In this document: positions 8,044 through 10,591 of the stretch, piece after piece
Layout of the letters: each line of letters begins with the position of its first letter
Numbering within the stretch: the first letter of the stretch is position 1
NCBI GenBank assembly: GCA_023429985.1
Contig: JAEZCV010000122.1
Span: 1 to 10,591, forward strand
Direction of reading: 5' to 3'
Length of the DNA: 10,591 bases
Origin: Bacteroidota bacterium
GTDB lineage: Bacteria > Bacteroidota > Bacteroidia > Chitinophagales > Chitinophagaceae
Program-made: the position numbers and the translations under genes
Notes under the pieces: model-generated
What the model saw: only the letters and a program-made list of their open reading frames with translations
What the model was told of the DNA's origin: nothing
Database searches by the model: none

Positions 8044-8333
8044 CTTTTTTTATAGAACGCAGATGACGCAGATTTGCCAGATTGACGCTGATAAGAACAA
8101 TAGAACGCAGATGACGCAGATTGGCCCGATTGACGCTGATAAGATCAATAGAACGCAGATGACGCAGATTGGCCAGATTGACGCTGATTTTTTCCCGTTT
8201 ATCAGCATTGTCTATGCTTTCCGGCAATCCAAATCTATTTCTTAATAAATCGAGCACAGATGAAGGGAATAGGAATACAAAGACATTTATCTGCGTTCAT
8301 CTGGCCAATCCGTGTCATCTGCATTCTATAAAA
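8044..8333. repeat. Inverted-end repeat element, copy A (left arm triplicated)
   Basis: The left end is seven T's followed by ATAGAACGCAGATGACGCAG. The right end (8289-8333) read on the other strand matches the left arm (third unit) at 39 of 45 positions, so the ends are long imperfect inverted repeats that could fold into a hairpin. The interior shares ordered blocks with copy B at 9580-9772: GTTTATCAG at 8197 and CTTAATAAAT at 8241, with nearly identical spacing. Discounting two extra 48-base units in the left arm, the element is about 187 bases, against about 185 in copy B. The right end sits 7 bases from the stop of the 397-residue gene and could act as its transcript end. No transposase is encoded, so a MITE-like or REP-like dispersed element fits best. 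Bases 7943-8043, upstream of the lipoprotein start, show nothing else I can support. Confidence 0.8.
8053..8188. repeat. Three tandem 48-base units forming the left arm of copy A
   Basis: TAGAACGCAGATGACGCAGA begins at 8053, 8101 and 8149, an exact 48-base period. The third unit runs into the element interior after GCTGAT at 8188. Units differ at only a few bases, such as TTTGCCAGA, TTGGCCCGA and TTGGCCAGA. Each unit contains sub-repeats of CGCAGAT or CGCTGAT. Because 48 is divisible by three, open frames run across the array on both strands and give 16-residue peptide repeats (for example NLRHLRSI on the minus strand), which I regard as artefacts. Confidence 0.9.
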
Positions 8334-8340
8334 TAGTAGT

Positions 8341-9534
8341 TTATCTACTCGCCAACTTTTGAAGCAATTCCCTTGCTATATCAACTTCCAGGTCTGCTTG
8401 TTTTGCCAGAGCTTCTATGTCCGGTTGTATTCCATCATTTATAAAAGGCATTGCTAACTGCATGAAGGCATTCAACTTTTCTATCATAATGGCATCTTCG
8501 GGTGAAAGGTTTACATTAAACATATAAGAATAAGGATCGATTTCAATTTCACGCTTCAGAATGCGTTTCATGGTTGTTAGTAAAGAAGGATGAATGCGGA
8601 TGTCGGGCGATAAGGGTATACTGTACCCACTTTGGTTAAGTAAATTGGCCATTTGGTGATAGCCTTTATCGGTAAGTGCAGTGAGTAAAATATTGCTGTT
8701 ATCTTCTTCATAATAGGCTGCTGCAAAATGGGGCGATCCGCTCCATTGATCATGAGTCAACTTAAATACGCCTTCCATATATTCAATTTTGAAAAGCTTT
8801 TTGAGCTCCTGCATATTAAAATCAACTGCCGCCACTTCAGATGCTATCTGCACTACCTCTATGCCTTCCGACATTATTATTGGAAAGTCCGATCCATAAG
8901 CAAGAGTCATATAGGGTATGGGATTTTCCTCAACATCATTTAACAGGTCGTCCTCCGATTCTATGGAATGATTGAGCTCTGTTGCGAAAAAATATATATC
9001 ATCTTCATCAAAGCTTTGATAGCCATTGATTGGACCGAAGGTTTGCCAGCATTCTCCATTGAATGCGATTAAACTAAACCAAAGGTTCACGGGCCTGTCC
9101 TCTAAGGTGCGTGTAACGGCCGGCGAGTATAAAAGAAACCTTTCACCGGTAAATACATCTTCCATTTCATAAAAATCAGGAGAGGGATGGGCAACGATGT
9201 TGCTGAAACTAAAGCGCCATGGCCATCCGGATTGTTGTACCAGGAAGTTCTGTTGTTCCGGTTCCAGGTTTTTTATGGCTGCATGGTTAAGGTATTTTTT
9301 TATCAGTCCATCTTTTTTGAATATCCTGTGGGCAATGTATTGCGATTTGATCATGCGCGCCCAGGAGGCCGGCATTTCTTTCTGCACTGCTTTATATCGT
9401 TGAATTCTATTATCGAACTCCCTGTCAACTTTGTCGCGTTGGGCTGCGTAGTATATCAGAAATTCATCTATCACGGGTATGCTGATGGATGATTGTTGTT
9501 GGCAGAGTGTTTTTAACTGGTTAAAATCTTTCAT
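8341..9534 (-). CDS. Unrecognised 397-residue protein
   Basis: The frame is a well-behaved coding sequence ending with TAA at 8341-8343. I choose ATG at 9532-9534 (MKDFNQLKTL). The longer alternative at 9579 adds 15 atypical residues (MCFFAFIARREIITQ) whose codons run into DNA shared with the repeat element. There is no signal peptide or membrane span, so it is probably cytosolic. Residues 1-100 are helical and charged (QRDKVDREFDNRIQRY). Residues about 100-170 are aromatic-rich and beta-prone (SGWPWRFSF, MEDVFTGERFLLYSP, LWFSLIAFNGECWQTFGP). Residues 175-205 are strongly acidic. The C-terminus is helical and ends with a short helix-turn-helix-like run (EALAKQADLEVDIARELLQKL). I do not recognise a family or catalytic motif. 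It is bracketed by two co-oriented repeat elements, so it could be lost or duplicated by recombination between them. Confidence 0.82.
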   Translation of the reverse strand: MKDFNQLKTLCQQQSSISIPVIDEFLIYYAAQRDKVDREFDNRIQRYKAVQKEMPASWARMIKSQYIAHRIFKKDGLIKKYLNHAAIKNLEPEQQNFLVQQSGWPWRFSFSNIVAHPSPDFYEMEDVFTGERFLLYSPAVTRTLEDRPVNLWFSLIAFNGECWQTFGPINGYQSFDEDDIYFFATELNHSIESEDDLLNDVEENPIPYMTLAYGSDFPIIMSEGIEVVQIASEVAAVDFNMQELKKLFKIEYMEGVFKLTHDQWSGSPHFAAAYYEEDNSNILLTALTDKGYHQMANLLNQSGYSIPLSPDIRIHPSLLTTMKRILKREIEIDPYSYMFNVNLSPEDAIMIEKLNAFMQLAMPFINDGIQPDIEALAKQADLEVDIARELLQKLASR

Positions 9535-9579
9535 TTGTGTTATTATTTCCCTCCTGGCTATAAATGCAAAAAAACACAT

Positions 9580-9772
9580 CTTTTTTTATAGAACGCAGAT
9601 GAAGCAGATTGGCCAGATTAACACTGATTGATTCAAATGTTTATCAGTATGACCTATGTTTTCAACGATCCATTTCTGCTCCTTAATAAATTGATCACAA
9701 AAGACAGAGATTGGGAATTCAAGGGTAGTTATCTGCGCTCATCTGGCCCATCTGTTTCATCTGCGTTCTATC
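9580..9772. repeat. Inverted-end repeat element, copy B
   Basis: The left arm starts with seven T's and ATAGAACGCAGATGAAGCAG. The right arm (9729-9771), read on the other strand, starts ATAGAACGCAGATGAAACAG and matches the left arm at all but about six of roughly 40 positions. Interior blocks GTTTATCAG (9639) and CTTAATAAAT (9682) occur in the same order and spacing as in copy A, and both copies point the same way. Similarity may extend a few bases left of the T run (AACACATC here, AACACAATC in copy A). The element fills the gap between the 397-residue gene and rmuC, ending 17 bases from the rmuC stop. I could not identify a target-site duplication. Confidence 0.8.
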
Positions 9773-9788
9773 AAGGCGCGTTTATCCA

Positions 9789-10591
9789 TCACCCTAAATC
9801 TTCTTCATCCCCCATCTCTGCCTTAATTGTTCCATTTATTTCGGTTACGCTATCATTGCTTTCCAGCGCTTCTACATTCCTTAGCTTTCTTTCAATGGCC
9901 TTGGTACGTTTGCCTACAACATCTCCCAACTGGTTCAGTCCTGTTTCTATATTCTTTTGTGCTTTTTCAAGTAGTCCGCCGAACAGTCCGAACTCTTTTT
10001 TCACCGCTCCAAGTATCTGCCATACTTCGCTGCTGCGCTTTTGAATGGCCAGGGTGCGGAAGCCCATTTGCAGGGAATTTAAAATTACGGCCAGCGTGGT
10101 GGGACCTGTAATGATCACTTTGCAGTCTCTTTGTATCTCTTCCAGCAATGATGCTTTACGCACCACTTCTGCAAACAGTCCTTCAAATGGCAGGAACATG
10201 ATGCCGAAGTTGGTGGTGTTGGGTGCATCTATATATTTTTCGCAGATGTCCTTTGCCATTTTGCGGATCACGGCTTCCAGTTGTTTCTGGGCTGCTTCAA
10301 TGGCCGGTGCATCGCCATGATCGTAGGCCTGCTGCAAGTATTCATAAGCATCTTTTGGAAACTTAGCATCAATAGGCAGCCATACATGTTCGCGGTCGCC
10401 TTCCTTGTTGGGAAATTTCACGGCAAACTCCACGCGCTCATTACTTCCCAACTTTGTTATTACATTGGCTTCGTATTGTTCGGGTGCAAGGATATTTTCC
10501 AGCAACATCTGCAACTGCACTTCGCCAAAGCCACCACGCATCTTTACATTCGATAACACTCTTTTCAATCCGCCTACATCCTGCGCCAGCG
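9789..10591 (-). CDS. rmuC: DNA recombination protein RmuC, 5' end beyond the window
   Basis: The visible 266 residues cover the RmuC core and C-terminus, ending at TGA 9789-9791. Diagnostic stretches are VKMRGGFGEVQLQ near the visible start, then VWLPIDAKFPKDAYEYL (carrying the D-x-K of the PD-(D/E)XK-like fold), NFGIMFLPFEGLFAEVV, and the long ITGPTTLAVILNSLQMGF to VWQILGAVKKEFG block. The frame stays open to the window edge: residues LAQDVGG precede the TTG at 10566-10568, which is therefore an internal leucine and not a start. The N-terminal membrane anchor and coiled coil usual for the family lie outside. RmuC is a widespread putative nuclease that limits inversions at short inverted repeats and affects phage or foreign DNA in some hosts (established from E. 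coli and recalled reports). A charged tail (AEMGDEEDLG) closes it. Sampled lines have about 47-53% G+C, higher than the left half. Confidence 0.93.
   Translation of the reverse strand, partial: LAQDVGGLKRVLSNVKMRGGFGEVQLQMLLENILAPEQYEANVITKLGSNERVEFAVKFPNKEGDREHVWLPIDAKFPKDAYEYLQQAYDHGDAPAIEAAQKQLEAVIRKMAKDICEKYIDAPNTTNFGIMFLPFEGLFAEVVRKASLLEEIQRDCKVIITGPTTLAVILNSLQMGFRTLAIQKRSSEVWQILGAVKKEFGLFGGLLEKAQKNIETGLNQLGDVVGKRTKAIERKLRNVEALESNDSVTEINGTIKAEMGDEEDLG

Noticed and set aside
8053..8188. CRISPR array
   Set aside because: The three 48-base units are almost wholly identical with no unique spacers, no cas genes are nearby, and one arm partner lies inverted at 8289-8333.
7970..8257. Open frames on both strands across the 48-base repeats (about 95 and 100 codons)
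   Set aside because: They exist only because the repeat period is divisible by three. The peptides are pure translations of the tandem array, and no coding-like sequence extends beyond the element.
9628..10044. Plus-strand 138-codon frame overlapping copy B and rmuC
   Set aside because: It begins inside the repeat and runs antisense through the well-supported rmuC frame; composition is low-complexity Ser/Phe/Pro, typical of a shadow frame.
10566..10568. TTG as the rmuC start
   Set aside because: The frame stays open upstream to the window edge with RmuC-like residues (LAQDVGG), so this codon is an internal leucine of a gene cut by the window.

Overview
The window looks like an accessory stretch of a Bacteroidota chromosome, probably of the Chitinophagales/Sphingobacteria type. 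Four observations suggest this: weak or absent Shine-Dalgarno sequences before the starts, AT-rich intergenic DNA, a short lipoprotein of the Bacteroidota type, and an RmuC whose sequence fits that phylum. The assignment is an inference; no rRNA or other phylogenetic marker is present.

Layout. Bases 1-317 hold the 3' end of an unrecognised, very AT-rich gene on the plus strand. Everything else is on the minus strand, so read the rest from high to low coordinates. At the right edge (9789-10591) is a partial rmuC. Next comes a 185-190 bp repeat element with inverted ends (about 9580-9772), an unrecognised 397-residue protein (8341-9534), and a second copy of the same element in the same orientation (about 8044-8333) whose left arm is tandemly triplicated with a 48 bp period. 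After that is a small lipoprotein gene split by an in-frame amber codon (7403-7942), then a possible terminator hairpin (7333-7356). The window ends with two large nucleic-acid enzymes in tandem: a PD-(D/E)XK-nuclease/DUF2075 helicase of 657 residues (5277-7250), followed 102 bp downstream by a 1604-residue exonuclease-RecQ-UvrD fusion (360-5174).

The two-gene cassette at 360-7250 is the most interesting part. Between them the products carry two predicted nuclease folds (DEDDh and PD-(D/E)XK) and three helicase/ATPase engines (DUF2075 SF1-like, RecQ SF2 and UvrD SF1), all with readable catalytic motifs. Co-orientation, spacing and content make an anti-phage or anti-plasmid DNA-degrading module plausible, with DNA repair as the main alternative. 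No system name can be assigned from sequence alone. The right half is more chromosomal in character (rmuC) but is broken up by hairpin-forming repeats that flank the 397-residue gene as direct copies. Several open frames across those repeats are artefacts of a period divisible by three.
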